A DNA stretch of 64,000 bases from Cupriavidus necator (GCA_022041995.1 CP074381.1:1550001-1614000), one strand, 5' to 3'. Shown: positions 1 to 9,328, counted from the first letter of the stretch. The notes: generated from the letters alone by a model not told the origin. A program made the numbers and translations.

Positions 1-230
1 GTTTCGCCGATCTCCATGAAGCCCGCCGGCAGGGTCCAGAACCCGTAGCGCGGCTCGATCGCGCGCTTGCACAGCAGGATCTTGTCTTCCCACACCGGGA
101 TCGTGCCGACAACGTTGCGGGGATTGACGTAGTGGATGGTGCCGCAGTTGTCGCAAACACTGCGCGGGCGGTTGTCGCCGTCAGGCACGCGCAATACGAC
201 CGCATGACCACAGTTCGAGCAGAATTTCAT
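1..230 (-). CDS. NUDIX hydrolase, N-terminal part (3' end outside window)
   Basis: The first 76 codons of a gene that runs off the left edge. The protein opens with a zinc-ribbon pair (CSNCG at residues 4-8, CDNCG at about 26-30), followed by the start of a NUDIX fold ([18 protein letters not shown]) and the beginning of the [10 protein letters not shown] stretch that leads into the Nudix box. NUDIX enzymes with an N-terminal ribbon hydrolyse nucleoside diphosphate derivatives such as NADH or ADP-ribose. The catalytic REXXEE part is not in the window, so the substrate cannot be judged. The ATG at 230 is the only early start in frame. Confidence 0.85.
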   Translation of the reverse strand, partial: MKFCSNCGHAVVLRVPDGDNRPRSVCDNCGTIHYVNPRNVVGTIPVWEDKILLCKRAIEPRYGFWTLPAGFMEIGE

Positions 231-380
231 GAGGGGCGTCCGGGAGGAATGGCGAAAGTGTATCACCCTCGCCGAGGGGGCCGGCAGGCATGATTGGGGT
301 GGTGGGGCACCCTGGGACCAAGGCAGACGGGCGCTGCACGGAGGGCAGCATCGGGTCGCCCGGTGTCGGAGAGCACTAGA

Positions 381-408
381 AAACAAAAAACCCGCCGGAG
401 GCGGGTTT
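381..408 (-). terminator. Rho-independent terminator of the initiator tRNA
   Basis: On the minus strand an AAACCCGCC / GGCGGGTTT hairpin with a four-base loop is followed by a T-rich run ending in TTTTTTGTTTT. It lies about 40 bases after the CCA end of the tRNA gene, the expected place for its terminator. Confidence 0.75.
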
Positions 409-446
409 ATCTGCTTTGACGGTGCCGCTGATACGCATCATGCGGT

Positions 447-521
447 TGGTTGCGGGGCAGGACTTGAACCTGCGACCTTCGGGTTATGAGCCCGACGAGC
501 TGCCAACTGCTCCACCCCGCG
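447..521 (-). tRNA. Initiator tRNA-fMet (anticodon CAT); acceptor stem one base short as sequenced
   Basis: The minus strand folds as a tRNA with anticodon CAT (bases 486-488) and encoded CCA (447-449). Initiator identity is shown by the C1:A72 mismatch at the top of the acceptor stem and three G:C pairs under the anticodon loop (GGG-CTCATAA-CCC). The 3' acceptor strand has six bases where seven are needed to pair with CGCGGGG. The plus-strand GGGG run at 454-457 is probably GGGGG in reality, the same kind of lost base seen in many genes of this window. The D loop is also short by comparison with E. coli, which may be natural. Confidence 0.9.
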
Positions 522-643
522 TCCGTCGAAGAGAAGACTATATAGCATCTGGTTGCGCAATGCAACACCTGTTTAAGAATACCTTCCAGCGATGAGCATT
601 GCCGCCTGCCATAACGATTAGATTGCCGGCACGGGGCAGAGGT

Positions 644-1396
644 TCAGCCGTTGCCGGCGTTATCGATGGTGCGCTGCCACAGCGCGGCTTCGAATTCGAA
701 GCTGTCGCGCTGCTGCAGGTCGTCGCGCTGCCAGATCACGCGGTCGCGGCGTACCGTCAGCATCCAGGTGGTGGTGGCCAGCGGCGCCGGGTGGGAGAAC
801 GCACGCGGAGTCAGCACCGCGCCGCAGGGGCCATGCCGGGGATCGCGCACTGAGGTGTAGCGGATCATGCCGAGGCCGGCCTCGCGCGCGATGCGGCCGA
901 AGGCCTGGCAGGGCTCGTGGTGGACGGGGTTGGTCCAGGTTGCGTGGTCCTGGTCGAACGGCGGTGTGTCCAGCGCCACGCCCCAGGTGTCGACGCGCAC
1001 TTCGAACAGCGTCTGCGCACGGGCGTCGATGCGCGGCAGCGCCGGGCTGTCGTTGAGGAAGCGCCAGCGCCAGTAGCCGAGTTCGGCGCAGGCGGTGCGG
1101 ATCTCGTTGGCGCCGTAGAACACGCCCGGATCCTGGCTGGCGCGAAAGCGCGAGCCCCAGGGCGAGGGCGGATAGCGGAACGGGGTGAACAGCAGGTAGT
1201 GCAGGTGGCGTGCCTCGGCGGGCACGGCGGGTTTGCCGGCGTCGAGCACGGCTTCCAGCACAGCCTGTTCTTCCAGGCTGTCGACCAGCGGCATGGTGGA
1301 CACGACGTGCTGGGCCTCCACCGCCCGCCACAGCGTGAGCGCGAACTGCCGGCGCTCAGATGCGACCGCGGGTGGCGTCCAGGTAGTGAACGACAC
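644..1396 (-). CDS. RES-domain toxin (NAD-degrading family)
   Basis: A 250-residue protein of the RES family, whose characterised members (such as MbcT of mycobacteria) kill or arrest cells by consuming NAD+. The conserved arginine, tyrosine and glutamate that name the family are visible in GSRFRASQDPGVFYGANEIRTACAE (about residues 100-125), and the domain opens with LWRAVEAQHVVSTM near residue 22. It starts at a GTG inside the 3' end of the antitoxin gene, overlapping it by about 41 bases, which implies translational coupling. The product is inferred from domain resemblance and gene order. The family is confident, activity unproven. Confidence 0.8.
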   Translation of the reverse strand: MSFTTWTPPAVASERRQFALTLWRAVEAQHVVSTMPLVDSLEEQAVLEAVLDAGKPAVPAEARHLHYLLFTPFRYPPSPWGSRFRASQDPGVFYGANEIRTACAELGYWRWRFLNDSPALPRIDARAQTLFEVRVDTWGVALDTPPFDQDHATWTNPVHHEPCQAFGRIAREAGLGMIRYTSVRDPRHGPCGAVLTPRAFSHPAPLATTTWMLTVRRDRVIWQRDDLQQRDSFEFEAALWQRTIDNAGNG

Positions 1397-1745
1397 GGAC
1401 CAGACCTTCCGTTGTGCGGATCATTTCAAGGGGCTTGCCGCCCAGCGCCAGGTTTTCATTGGTCAGCCATAGCCGGGCCTGGTCACCGTGGCCCAGGATG
1501 GCATCCAGCGATCGGAACAGGCGCACGAACAGCACGCCGAATTCCCACTCCTTGCGGTGCGCATCGAGCACATAGCCGCCAGACGCCATGCGCGACACCG
1601 ATGCCGTGCTGATGCCCAGCACGGTTGCCACCACGGCCTGGCTGATGCCGAGGAAGCCAGCGGCGCGCATCACAGCCTTGGTCAGCGTGGTGCCGGGGTC
1701 GGGGCCGCCGGCGGGATCGGTTTCCGGAATCCGCCTGGATTGCAT
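1356..1745 (-). CDS. Xre/MbcA/ParS-type antitoxin
   Basis: A 129-residue partner of the RES toxin. The middle holds a helix-turn-helix (GFLGISQAVVATVLGISTASVSRM) and the C-terminal half the toxin-binding DUF2384-type domain with LFRSLDAILGHGDQARLWLTNEN and a GGKPLEMIRTTEGL motif, as in MbcA and related antitoxins. I chose the ATG at 1745 because GGAG lies eight bases upstream; an ATG at 1751 or GTG at 1754 would overlap that site. The antitoxin comes first, as is usual for RES modules, and probably represses its own promoter. Confidence 0.8.
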   Translation of the reverse strand: MQSRRIPETDPAGGPDPGTTLTKAVMRAAGFLGISQAVVATVLGISTASVSRMASGGYVLDAHRKEWEFGVLFVRLFRSLDAILGHGDQARLWLTNENLALGGKPLEMIRTTEGLVRVVHYLDATRGRI

Positions 1746-1759
1746 CGCCATCACTCCTG

Positions 1760-1778
1760 TTTCTTGAGAAATATTATA
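1760..1778 (-). promoter_or_regulatory. Candidate promoter -10 and palindromic operator of the RES/Xre module
   Basis: A perfect TATAAT (minus strand, 1773-1778) is followed directly by the inverted repeat TTTCTTGAGAAA (1760-1771), which sits between the -10 and the ribosome-binding site. That is a natural place for antitoxin autorepression. No good -35 hexamer is seen. Confidence 0.5.
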
Positions 1779-1839
1779 GGCGATGCATTTCAGAAGGGAA
1801 GCGATTGGTGAAAAGACCAGCGAACTGCGGGGTCCCGCG

Positions 1840-3090
1840 TCAGTAGGTCTCGATATGGAGTCGGCCCTCCGCCTTCATGGTGGCCTCAATCTCGGGCCAG
1901 GCGTGCCCGGCGCCGGCGCACACCGCTTCGAATGCTTCCAGCACGCCCGCCTCCATACCCTTCAGTCCGCAGATATAGACATGGCCGTTGGGATCGGCCA
2001 GCAGGGCGGCGGCGCTGTCCGCGGCCTCGCGGATCGCGTCCTGCACGTAGCGGCGTGGCGCGGCGGGCTCGCGCGAGAAGGCGAAATGGATCTCCAGGAA
2101 GTCCTTGGGCAGCTTCAGCAGCGGGCCGAAATAGGGCAGTTCGTTGGCGTTGCGCGCACCGAAGAACAGCTGCCGGCGCCCGCCGAAGTGCGCCATGTTG
2201 CGGCGCATGCGCTCGGTCATGGCGCGCATCGGCGCGGAGCCCGTGCCGGTGCAGATCATCATGATGCTGGCCTCGGCATGGTTGGGCATCAGAAAGGTCG
2301 ATCCGAACGGGCCCACCACCTGTACGTTGTCGCCCTTGGCCAGGTCGCACAGGTAGTTGGACGCGACGCCCCGCACCGGCTTGCCGTCGTGGTCCTGGTC
2401 GACCCGTTTGACGGTCAGCGCCAGGTTGTTGTAGCCCGGGCGCTCGCCGTCGCGCGGGCTGGCCACCGAGTACATGCGGATGTAGTGCGGCTTGCCCGAC
2501 GCATCCGTGCCGGGCGGCACGATGCCGATCGACTGGCCTTCCAGGATCGGGAAGAAGTGCGTGCCGAAATCCAGCACGATATGGTGGATGTCGCTGGACG
2601 CGTCCGCGGCGGTCAGCCGGTAGTTGCCGGCCACGGTTGCCGTGACCGGCGCGCGCACGCCATGCAGATTCACATAGGGATGGGCCGCCGACCACGGCGC
2701 GCGCGGCGAGGTGTGGCGGCTGATTTCCACGGACTGGATGGCGGCGTCGGGCGCGGCGCCGGTTGCCGTGCCGCTGCCTAGGGTTGCCTGCGGCGCCTCA
2801 CCCAGGTCGGCCAGTTCCGGCAGCGGCACCTCGGCCGGCAACTCGTCCCATAGCAGTTGCGCCGCGATCGGGTAGGCCTGGCCGCGCAGCATGGTGCGCC
2901 AGTTGTCGATGGCGCCGGTCGGGCAGGGCGAAAGGCAGGCGTTGCAGCCGTTGCACACGTCCGCCCTGACCACGTAGTTGCGGTCGTCGTGGGTGATGGC
3001 ATCGATCGGACAGGTGTCCTCGCAGGTATTGCAGCGGATGCAGATTTCCGGATCGATCAGGTGCTGCTTGATGATGTCGGGGGCGCCCAT
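1840..3090 (-). CDS. boxA: Benzoyl-CoA 2,3-epoxidase subunit BoxA (reductase)
   Basis: BoxA passes electrons from NADPH to the oxygenase BoxB, which epoxidises benzoyl-CoA in the aerobic hybrid pathway. The 416-residue protein starts with a two-cluster ferredoxin domain ([12 protein letters not shown] at 17-28 and [12 protein letters not shown] soon after). After a low-complexity linker comes a ferredoxin-NADP reductase domain with the flavin motif RMYSVASP and the nucleotide-binding [12 protein letters not shown]. The ATG at 3090 has GGAGA six bases upstream. It is the last gene of a boxR-boxC-boxB-boxA row, 43 bases after boxB. Confidence 0.95.
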   Translation of the reverse strand: MGAPDIIKQHLIDPEICIRCNTCEDTCPIDAITHDDRNYVVRADVCNGCNACLSPCPTGAIDNWRTMLRGQAYPIAAQLLWDELPAEVPLPELADLGEAPQATLGSGTATGAAPDAAIQSVEISRHTSPRAPWSAAHPYVNLHGVRAPVTATVAGNYRLTAADASSDIHHIVLDFGTHFFPILEGQSIGIVPPGTDASGKPHYIRMYSVASPRDGERPGYNNLALTVKRVDQDHDGKPVRGVASNYLCDLAKGDNVQVVGPFGSTFLMPNHAEASIMMICTGTGSAPMRAMTERMRRNMAHFGGRRQLFFGARNANELPYFGPLLKLPKDFLEIHFAFSREPAAPRRYVQDAIREAADSAAALLADPNGHVYICGLKGMEAGVLEAFEAVCAGAGHAWPEIEATMKAEGRLHIETY

Positions 3091-3133
3091 GGCGTGTCTC
3101 CGGTGGCTCCTGGCCTGTCCTTGTTGTTCTGGT

Positions 3134-4558
3134 TCAGTTGAAACGCACGTACTCGAAATCCATCGGCTGTCGGTTGATGCCCACCGCCGGCGGCGCGATC
3201 CAGTTGGCGTACTTGCCCGGCTCCGCCACGCGGCCCATCAGCGAGGCAACAAAGGCGCGGTCTTCGTCGGTGGCCAGCCACTTGCGTTGGTTGGCCTTCC
3301 ACTCGGCTTCGGCAATCAGCTGGCCCCCGGGTGAGACACGCACATTGGCCAGCGTGCCGATCTTGCGGTTGAAGGCCTTGTGCGGCACGGTCAGGCGGAA
3401 CGCGATGCCGGCCTTTTCGATGACCTTGTTCCAGCGCGCCACGCCGCCCATGCTGTCCTTGATGTAGTCGTCGCGCAGCACTTCATTGAGCGCGTTGAGC
3501 ATCGGCACCTCGCGCTCGCCCAGGCGGCCGTCGCGCACTTCCGGCGCGCGGTAGACATCGCTCTTGAGCACGTGGTCGTCGGCGCGCTTGCCTTCCTCGA
3601 AACGGCCCTTCAGGCCGGCGCTGTAGAAGGTGGCGGCGTTGGACGACTGGTCGGCGCCGAACAGGTCGATGGTGACGCTGTAGTGGAAGTTCAGGTAGCG
3701 CTGGATGGTCTCCAGGTCGATCACCCCCGCGGCCCGCACTTCGTCGGGGTCTTCGATGCCGCGTTCGCGCATCACCTCGCAGGTGCGCTGGATCACGCGC
3801 GACACGCCTGATTCGCCCACGAACATGTGGTGCGCTTCCTCGGTCAGCATGAAGCGCGTGGTGCGCGCCAGCGGATCGAAGCCGGATTCGGCCAGCGCGC
3901 ACAGCTGGAACTTGCCGTCGCGGTCGGTGAAGTAGGTGAACATGAAGAACGCCAGCCAGTCCGGTGTGCGCTCGTTGAAGGCGCCGAGGATGCGCGGATT
4001 GTCCTGGTCGCCCGAGCGGCGCTCCAGCAGCGCCTCGGCTTCTTCGCGGCCGTCGCGGCCGAAGTAGCGGTGCAGCAGGTACACCATTGCCCACAGGTGG
4101 CGGCCTTCCTCCACATTGACCTGGAACAGATTGCGCAGGTCATACAGGCTCGGCGCGGTCAGGCCCAGATGGCGCTGCTGCTCGACCGAGGCGGGCTCGG
4201 TGTCGCCCTGCGTGACGATGATGCGGCGCAGGTTGGCGCGGTGCTCGCCCGGCACGTCCTGCCAGGCGGCTTCGCCCTTGTGCTCGCCGAAGTGGATCCT
4301 GCGCTCGGGGTCGGCCGGCTGCAGGAAGATGCCCCAGCGGTAGTCCGGCATCTTGACGTGGTCGAAATGCGCCCAGCCCGATGGATCGACCGACACCGCG
4401 GTGCGCAGGTAGACATCGAAGTTGTCCGAGCCGTCAGGCCCCATGTCGCGCCACCAGTCGAGGAACGCCGGTTGCCAGTGTTCCAGCGCGCGCTGCAGCG
4501 CGCGGTCGTCGGACAGGTTGACGTTGTTGGGGATCTTCTGGCTGTAGTCGATGCTCAC
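3134..4558 (-). CDS. boxB: Benzoyl-CoA 2,3-epoxidase subunit BoxB (di-iron oxygenase)
   Basis: BoxB is the class I di-iron epoxidase that adds one oxygen atom to the ring of benzoyl-CoA. The 474-residue product has the usual family length. Iron-ligand type helices are visible in [15 protein letters not shown] and [12 protein letters not shown]. The start is taken as GTG at 4558 because GGAGAC lies five bases before it and the protein then begins [11 protein letters not shown], like known BoxB proteins; an upstream in-frame extension into the boxC end looks untranslated. It lies between boxC and boxA in one transcription unit. Confidence 0.95.
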   Translation of the reverse strand: MSIDYSQKIPNNVNLSDDRALQRALEHWQPAFLDWWRDMGPDGSDNFDVYLRTAVSVDPSGWAHFDHVKMPDYRWGIFLQPADPERRIHFGEHKGEAAWQDVPGEHRANLRRIIVTQGDTEPASVEQQRHLGLTAPSLYDLRNLFQVNVEEGRHLWAMVYLLHRYFGRDGREEAEALLERRSGDQDNPRILGAFNERTPDWLAFFMFTYFTDRDGKFQLCALAESGFDPLARTTRFMLTEEAHHMFVGESGVSRVIQRTCEVMRERGIEDPDEVRAAGVIDLETIQRYLNFHYSVTIDLFGADQSSNAATFYSAGLKGRFEEGKRADDHVLKSDVYRAPEVRDGRLGEREVPMLNALNEVLRDDYIKDSMGGVARWNKVIEKAGIAFRLTVPHKAFNRKIGTLANVRVSPGGQLIAEAEWKANQRKWLATDEDRAFVASLMGRVAEPGKYANWIAPPAVGINRQPMDFEYVRFN

Positions 4559-4593
4559 GTGCTGTCTCCTTGTTGTCTGGCGGGGCCCGGGCG

Positions 4594-6303
4594 CTACACC
4601 CGGTCCCAGTCGAAGCGTGCCTTGTTGCCGCTGCCGAAGACCTTCAGCGCGCCGTTCTCGCCAACGGCGTTGGGGCGCTGGAAGATCCAGTTCTGCCATG
4701 CGGTCAGGCGGCCGAAGATGCGCGTTTCCATGGTCTCGGCGCCGCCGAAGCGCAGGTTGGCTTCCATCCCGGTCAATGCATCCGGCGACAGGCTGGCGCG
4801 TTCTTCCAGGGCGAGGCGGATTTCGTCCTCCCAGTCGATATCGTCGGGCGCGGCGGTGATCAGCCCGAGCGAGTCGGCGCTGAGCGCATCCAGCGGCGCG
4901 CCGATATGCTCGCGCACCGCCGTGAGCGCGGCCTCGTCACCGTAGAAGCGCGCCGCCAGCCGGGTTTGGCCGTTGGGCATGGGGTAGTGGCCGAAGTTGA
5001 GCGCCGAGACGAACACGCGCGGTGCGTCGTCGGGGGCGTCGGGCAGGTGCAGCATGTAGCTGCGGTCGGCGGCCAGCGCCAGTTCCAGCAGCGTGCCGGC
5101 AAAGCACGAATCCGGCTCGATCAGCGCAATCAGGCTGCGCGAGGACACATCGAACCGCGCCAGCGTGCGGCGCAGCATGCCGATGGTCTCGCGCACGAAC
5201 CAGTGGCCAGCGTGCGCGTGCAGCAGGGCATCGGCCGCCAGCACCGCGGCAGGGTCGCCATCGGTCTTCAGCACCCAGATGCCGATATCGAGATGGTTGG
5301 TGCGCAGCGTCAGGATGGCGTCGTCCAGTTCGCGCGACATCTTCAGCGGCCACCATTGCGCGCCGGCCGAGACCACGCCGGCAAGGTCGGCGGGCTGGTG
5401 CTTGTCCGGCCCGAACACGGTGACCGTGGCCTTGCGTGCCGCGGCATCGACATGCACGCGCACGGTCTCGTAGCGGTAGCCGTCGGGCTCGATGGTGCGC
5501 GACAGCGGTGTCAGCGTGATGCCGTGGTGGCCCTGGGGGCGGTCGCTGGTGGCCGCCAGCGCCGCCGCGCGCTCGGCGACGTACTCGGCGAAGCGGGCCG
5601 GCTTGACCACTTCATCGACCAGCTTCCAGTCCTTGGCGCGCTGCCCGCGTACGCCCTCGGTGGTGGTGCAGAAGATATCGGCATGGACGCGGCGCACATG
5701 GCGCTTGTCGGTCACGCGCGTGAGCCCGCCGGTGCCGGGCAGCACGCCCAGCAGCGGCACCTCGGGCAGGCTTACCGCGGACGAGCGGTCATCGACCAGC
5801 ACGATCTCGTCGCACGCCAGCGCCAGTTCATAGCCGCCGCCGGCGGTGGTGCCATTGCAGGCGGCGATGAACTTCAGCCCCGAATGCCGGCTGGCATCTT
5901 CGATGGCATTGCGGGTCTCGTTGGTGAACTTGCAGAAGTTGACCTTCCACGCATGCGACGACAGCCCCAGCATGAAGATATTGGCGCCCGAGCAGAAGAT
6001 GCGGTCGCGCGCGCTGGTCAGCACCACGGTGCGCACTTCAGGGTGTTCGAAGCGGATGCGCTGCAGCGCGTCGTGGAGTTCGATGTCGACGCCAAGGTCG
6101 TAGGAATTGAGCTTCAGCGCGTAGCCGGGGCGCAGTCCGCCTTCCTCGTCGACGTCCATCGCCAGCGTGGCGACGGGGCCGCCGAAACTTAGTTTCCAGT
6201 GGTGGTACTGGTCGGGATGACGCTCGAAGGTGACGGGGGCGGGCCTGTCTGACGAGGCATCTGCCTGGTCAGGGCGTAGTGGGGTGGTTGCCGGCGCGGA
6301 CAT
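4594..6303 (-). CDS. boxC: 2,3-epoxybenzoyl-CoA dihydrolase BoxC
   Basis: BoxC opens the epoxidised ring hydrolytically, releasing formate and 3,4-dehydroadipyl-CoA semialdehyde. The 569-residue protein has two crotonase-like halves: an N-terminal one with oxyanion-type segments RIFCSGANIFML and AACNGTTAGGGYELALACDEIV, and a divergent C-terminal one around ALIEPDSCFAGTLLELALAAD. The ATG at 6303 has AGGAGA five bases upstream. It is the first of the three structural box genes and has its own upstream region with candidate BoxR sites. Confidence 0.95.
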   Translation of the reverse strand: MSAPATTPLRPDQADASSDRPAPVTFERHPDQYHHWKLSFGGPVATLAMDVDEEGGLRPGYALKLNSYDLGVDIELHDALQRIRFEHPEVRTVVLTSARDRIFCSGANIFMLGLSSHAWKVNFCKFTNETRNAIEDASRHSGLKFIAACNGTTAGGGYELALACDEIVLVDDRSSAVSLPEVPLLGVLPGTGGLTRVTDKRHVRRVHADIFCTTTEGVRGQRAKDWKLVDEVVKPARFAEYVAERAAALAATSDRPQGHHGITLTPLSRTIEPDGYRYETVRVHVDAAARKATVTVFGPDKHQPADLAGVVSAGAQWWPLKMSRELDDAILTLRTNHLDIGIWVLKTDGDPAAVLAADALLHAHAGHWFVRETIGMLRRTLARFDVSSRSLIALIEPDSCFAGTLLELALAADRSYMLHLPDAPDDAPRVFVSALNFGHYPMPNGQTRLAARFYGDEAALTAVREHIGAPLDALSADSLGLITAAPDDIDWEDEIRLALEERASLSPDALTGMEANLRFGGAETMETRIFGRLTAWQNWIFQRPNAVGENGALKVFGSGNKARFDWDRV

Positions 6304-6317
6304 GGTTGTCTCCTGAG

Positions 6318-6360
6318 TGCACTATAGTGCCTTGCGGCTTTTGATGAAATATAGTGCATG
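6318..6360. promoter_or_regulatory. Candidate BoxR operator cluster upstream of boxC
   Basis: The 106-base gap between boxR and boxC contains GTGCAC at 6317-6322, ACTATAGTGC at 6321-6330 and ATATAGTGCATG at 6349-6360. The core TATAGTGC recurs at 7473-7480 in front of boxR and the ligase gene. TGCA-containing direct repeats have been described for the related regulator BzdR, so these are good candidates for BoxR binding. Binding itself is an inference. Confidence 0.55.
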
Positions 6361-6409
6361 GAGACGGCCGGCGCAATGTCTTTGTCAGCCGTGCGCGGCC
6401 GGCGGGTAG

Positions 6410-7369
6410 TCAGGCGCCGGCGGCCTGCAGCTGGGCGCGCAACTGTTGCAGCGAGGCGGCGGCGTCCTGGCCGCTGGTGTCGATCGAGATATCGGCGCGG
6501 TCATAGAGCGGCGCGCGTGCCTGCAGGATGCGGCGCAGGTCGGCCATGGCCTCGCGGTTGCCTTCCATCGGCCGCATGTCGCCCTGGGCCACGACGCGCG
6601 CCATGTGTTCCTCCGGCGAGGTGCGCACCCAGATGGTGTAGCACTGCGACAGCAGCAGGTTGAAGGTGGCGGGTTCAGAGACCAGGCTGCCCGGCGTGGC
6701 CAGCACCAGGCGGTCGTGCTCGCGCAGGATGCGCTCCAGTGCGCGCATTTCGTAGCGGCGGTAGGCCGCCTGGCCGTAGAGCGAATGGATTTCCGACAGG
6801 CTGGCGCCGGCTTCCTGCTCGATCACCGTGTTCAGTTCGACAAAGGGCACGTCCCTGGCCGCAGCCAGCGCGCGGCCCAGGGTCGACTTGCCGGCGCCGC
6901 GCAGGCCGATCAGCGCGATGCGGCGCTGGCGCGCATCGCCGGACCCTGCGGGGGCCAGTGCATGGCGGCAGGCTTCACGCACGCGCGCCAGTTCGCCTGC
7001 GGGCAACTGCGCCAGCCATTGCACCATCTGCGCAAACTCGGTGGCCTGCTCGCCGTTCAGGCCGTCCACTTCGGCCAGCACCACCGGCAGCGGCACGTCG
7101 AGCGCGCGCGCCACCTGGCGCAGCAGCAGCACCGACGCATTGCCGGTGCCGGTTTCCAGGTTGGCCAGGTAGCGCTCGGACACGCCGGCGCCGCGCGCCA
7201 GGTCCTTGCGTGACATGCCGCGCGAGGCGCGCAGCGAGCGGATGCGCTCGCCCAGCAGCGTCAGGTAGGGGTCGCGCTCGGCGTTGGCGGCTGCAGCGGG
7301 CGCGTCCCCGGCAGGGCGCGTGTCGGCATCGGTCTCGTTGGCGGGCAGCGGGGCGGGATCGCGGCGCAT
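6410..7369 (-). CDS. boxR: BoxR/BzdR-type benzoyl-CoA-responsive regulator
   Basis: A 319-residue transcription factor with the unusual BzdR architecture: an XRE helix-turn-helix (about residues 33-90, with SRKDLARGAGVSERYLANLE) fused to a shikimate-kinase-like domain with a P-loop GLRGAGKST near residue 178. In BzdR and BoxR the kinase-like part senses benzoyl-CoA and relieves repression. It is the most upstream minus-strand gene of the box cluster and is divergent from the benzoate-CoA ligase gene, fitting local control of both directions. Confidence 0.92.
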   Translation of the reverse strand: MRRDPAPLPANETDADTRPAGDAPAAAANAERDPYLTLLGERIRSLRASRGMSRKDLARGAGVSERYLANLETGTGNASVLLLRQVARALDVPLPVVLAEVDGLNGEQATEFAQMVQWLAQLPAGELARVREACRHALAPAGSGDARQRRIALIGLRGAGKSTLGRALAAARDVPFVELNTVIEQEAGASLSEIHSLYGQAAYRRYEMRALERILREHDRLVLATPGSLVSEPATFNLLLSQCYTIWVRTSPEEHMARVVAQGDMRPMEGNREAMADLRRILQARAPLYDRADISIDTSGQDAAASLQQLRAQLQAAGA

Positions 7370-7470
7370 GGTGGTGGTTTCGGGTTGACCGGCAGGAAAA
7401 GCAAGGGCGCATTATACGAGCAGCCTTGGTGCGCCAAGTGGCGCGGCAGGCAGTCGGTTCGATAAAGCCT

Positions 7471-7526
7471 GTCCTATAGTGCATCCCCTCGCTTGCATAA
7501 TAGTTGATATGAAATAAAATGCATTA
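7471..7526. promoter_or_regulatory. Divergent boxR / benzoate-CoA ligase control region with TGCA sites
   Basis: The 268-base intergenic region has CCTATAGTGCAT at 7471-7482, TTGCATAATA at 7491-7500 and AATGCATTAAC at 7516-7526. The AT-rich stretch stands out in this GC-rich window. The first site shares TATAGTGC with the boxC upstream region, suggesting one regulator controls both. Confidence 0.5.
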
Positions 7527-7637
7527 ACTAGCGGATGCCGGAATGCACATTGGCGGACATCGGCAAACAGAACAGCGACTGGACTGACGTTGGCGCGGCG
7601 CCCATGGCCCGCGGCGCGACACCAAGGAGTGGAGACA

Positions 7638-9293
7638 ATGACGCCCCCCAATACCGCCGCCGGCATGCCAGCGGCTGCATCGCCCGTGCCGCCGGCTGTT
7701 CCACCCACCACCGATGTCGTTGCGGCACTGCCCACCCGCTACAACGCCGCCGAAGACCTGCTGTCGCGCAATCTCGAGGCAGGGCGCGGGGCCAAGGCAG
7801 CCTACATCGATGACACCACCTCGCTGACTTATGCCGAGCTCGATGCCCGTGCCCGACGCTTTGCCGGAGCGCTGCGCGACGCGGGCTTGCGCCAGGAAGA
7901 GCGGCTGCTGCTGTGCGCGCTCGATACCGTTGATTTCCCTACGGTGTTCCTTGGCTGCCTGCTGGTGGGGGTGGTGCCGGTGGCGGTCAATACCCTGCTG
8001 ACCGCGGACGATTACGCCTACATGCTTGGCCATAGCGGCGCGCGCGCCGTGGTGGTGTCGGAGCCGCTGCTGCCGGTGATGAAGGCCGCCATCGAGAAGA
8101 GCGCGCTGGCGCCGATGGTGATCCAGGCGGCGCCGCATGCCGATGGCGCACCGGCGTGCAGCGTGGGCGCGATGCTGGCGCGCACGCGTTCTCCCGCGCA
8201 GACCGTGTGCAGCGGCCCAGACGACATGGCGTTCTGGCTGTATTCGTCGGGCTCGACCGGACGGCCCAAGGGCACCGTGCACACGCATGGCAACCTGTTC
8301 CATACGGCTGACCTGTATGCCCGCCAGGTGCTGGGGATCCGCGAGGACGACGTGGTGTTCTCGGCCGCCAAGCTGTTCTTTGCCTATGGGCTGGGCAATG
8401 CGCTGACCTTTCCGATGTCAGTCGGCGCCACCGCCGTGCTGATGGCCGAGCGGCCCACGCCGGCGGCCGTGTTCAGGCGGCTGCGCGAGCAGCGGCCCAC
8501 GGTGTTCTGCGGCGTGCCCACGCTGTTTGCGGGCATGTTGGCCGCGCCTGAGCTGCCGCCGCGGGCCGAGGTGGCATTGCGTGTATGCACCTCTGCCGGC
8601 GAGGCCCTGCCACGCGATATCGGCGAACGCTTCCTGGCGCATTTCGGCTGCGACATCCTGGATGGCATCGGCTCCACCGAGATGCTGCATATCTTCCTGT
8701 CGAACCGGCCGGGTGAGGTGCGCTACGGCACTACTGGCAAGCCGGTGCCTGGCTACGCGCTGAAGCTGCTGGACGAGCGCGGCGAGCCGTGCGCGCCCGG
8801 CGAGATCGGCGATCTCTATATCAAGGGCCCCAGTGCCGCGCTGATGTACTGGTGCAACCGCGACAAGAGCCGCGATACCTTTGTCGGGGAATGGACGCGC
8901 AGCGGCGACAAGTACCTGTGCGATGCCGATGGCTACTACACCTATGCCGGCCGCAGCGACGACATGCTCAAGGTCGGCGGCATCTACGTGTCGCCGTTCG
9001 AGGTCGAGGCCGCGCTGGCGCAGCACCCGGCCGTGCTGGAGGCGGCGGTGATCGGCGTCACGGATGCCGACGAACTGGTCAAGCCCAAGGCCTTTGTCGT
9101 GCTGCGGCCCGGCCAGCAATGGCATGACGGCATGGCGGCGGAACTGCAGGCCTTTATCAAATCGCGTCTCGCGCCGTACAAGTACCCGCGCCAGATCGAA
9201 TGCGTGCCCGAATTGCCCAAGACCGCGACCGGCAAGATCCAGCGCTTCCGCCTGCGCCAGCGCGAGCAGGCCGCGCGTGAGACGGCGCAATGA
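7638..9293 (+). CDS. bclA: Benzoate-CoA ligase
   Basis: This ANL-superfamily enzyme activates benzoate to benzoyl-CoA with ATP, the entry step of the box pathway. The 551-residue protein carries the AMP-binding motif YSSGSTGRPKG (about residues 200-210), the DDMLKVGGIYVSPFEVE hinge segment and the C-terminal catalytic lysine in PKTATGKIQRF. Similarity along the body is to the benzoate-CoA ligase family rather than acetate ligases. I chose ATG 7638 because AAGGAGTGGAGAC precedes it. It is divergent from boxR and followed 36 bases later by a hydrolase gene. Confidence 0.92.
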   Translation: MTPPNTAAGMPAAASPVPPAVPPTTDVVAALPTRYNAAEDLLSRNLEAGRGAKAAYIDDTTSLTYAELDARARRFAGALRDAGLRQEERLLLCALDTVDFPTVFLGCLLVGVVPVAVNTLLTADDYAYMLGHSGARAVVVSEPLLPVMKAAIEKSALAPMVIQAAPHADGAPACSVGAMLARTRSPAQTVCSGPDDMAFWLYSSGSTGRPKGTVHTHGNLFHTADLYARQVLGIREDDVVFSAAKLFFAYGLGNALTFPMSVGATAVLMAERPTPAAVFRRLREQRPTVFCGVPTLFAGMLAAPELPPRAEVALRVCTSAGEALPRDIGERFLAHFGCDILDGIGSTEMLHIFLSNRPGEVRYGTTGKPVPGYALKLLDERGEPCAPGEIGDLYIKGPSAALMYWCNRDKSRDTFVGEWTRSGDKYLCDADGYYTYAGRSDDMLKVGGIYVSPFEVEAALAQHPAVLEAAVIGVTDADELVKPKAFVVLRPGQQWHDGMAAELQAFIKSRLAPYKYPRQIECVPELPKTATGKIQRFRLRQREQAARETAQ

Positions 9294-9328
9294 AGCGCCC
9301 GTAGCCGCTGGACATCTCTTCTGAACCG

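Noticed and set aside
4570..6192. Long plus-strand open frame opposite boxC
   Set aside because: It is a shadow of boxC codon bias in high-GC DNA; the translation is rich in Arg, Gly, Gln and His and matches no family.
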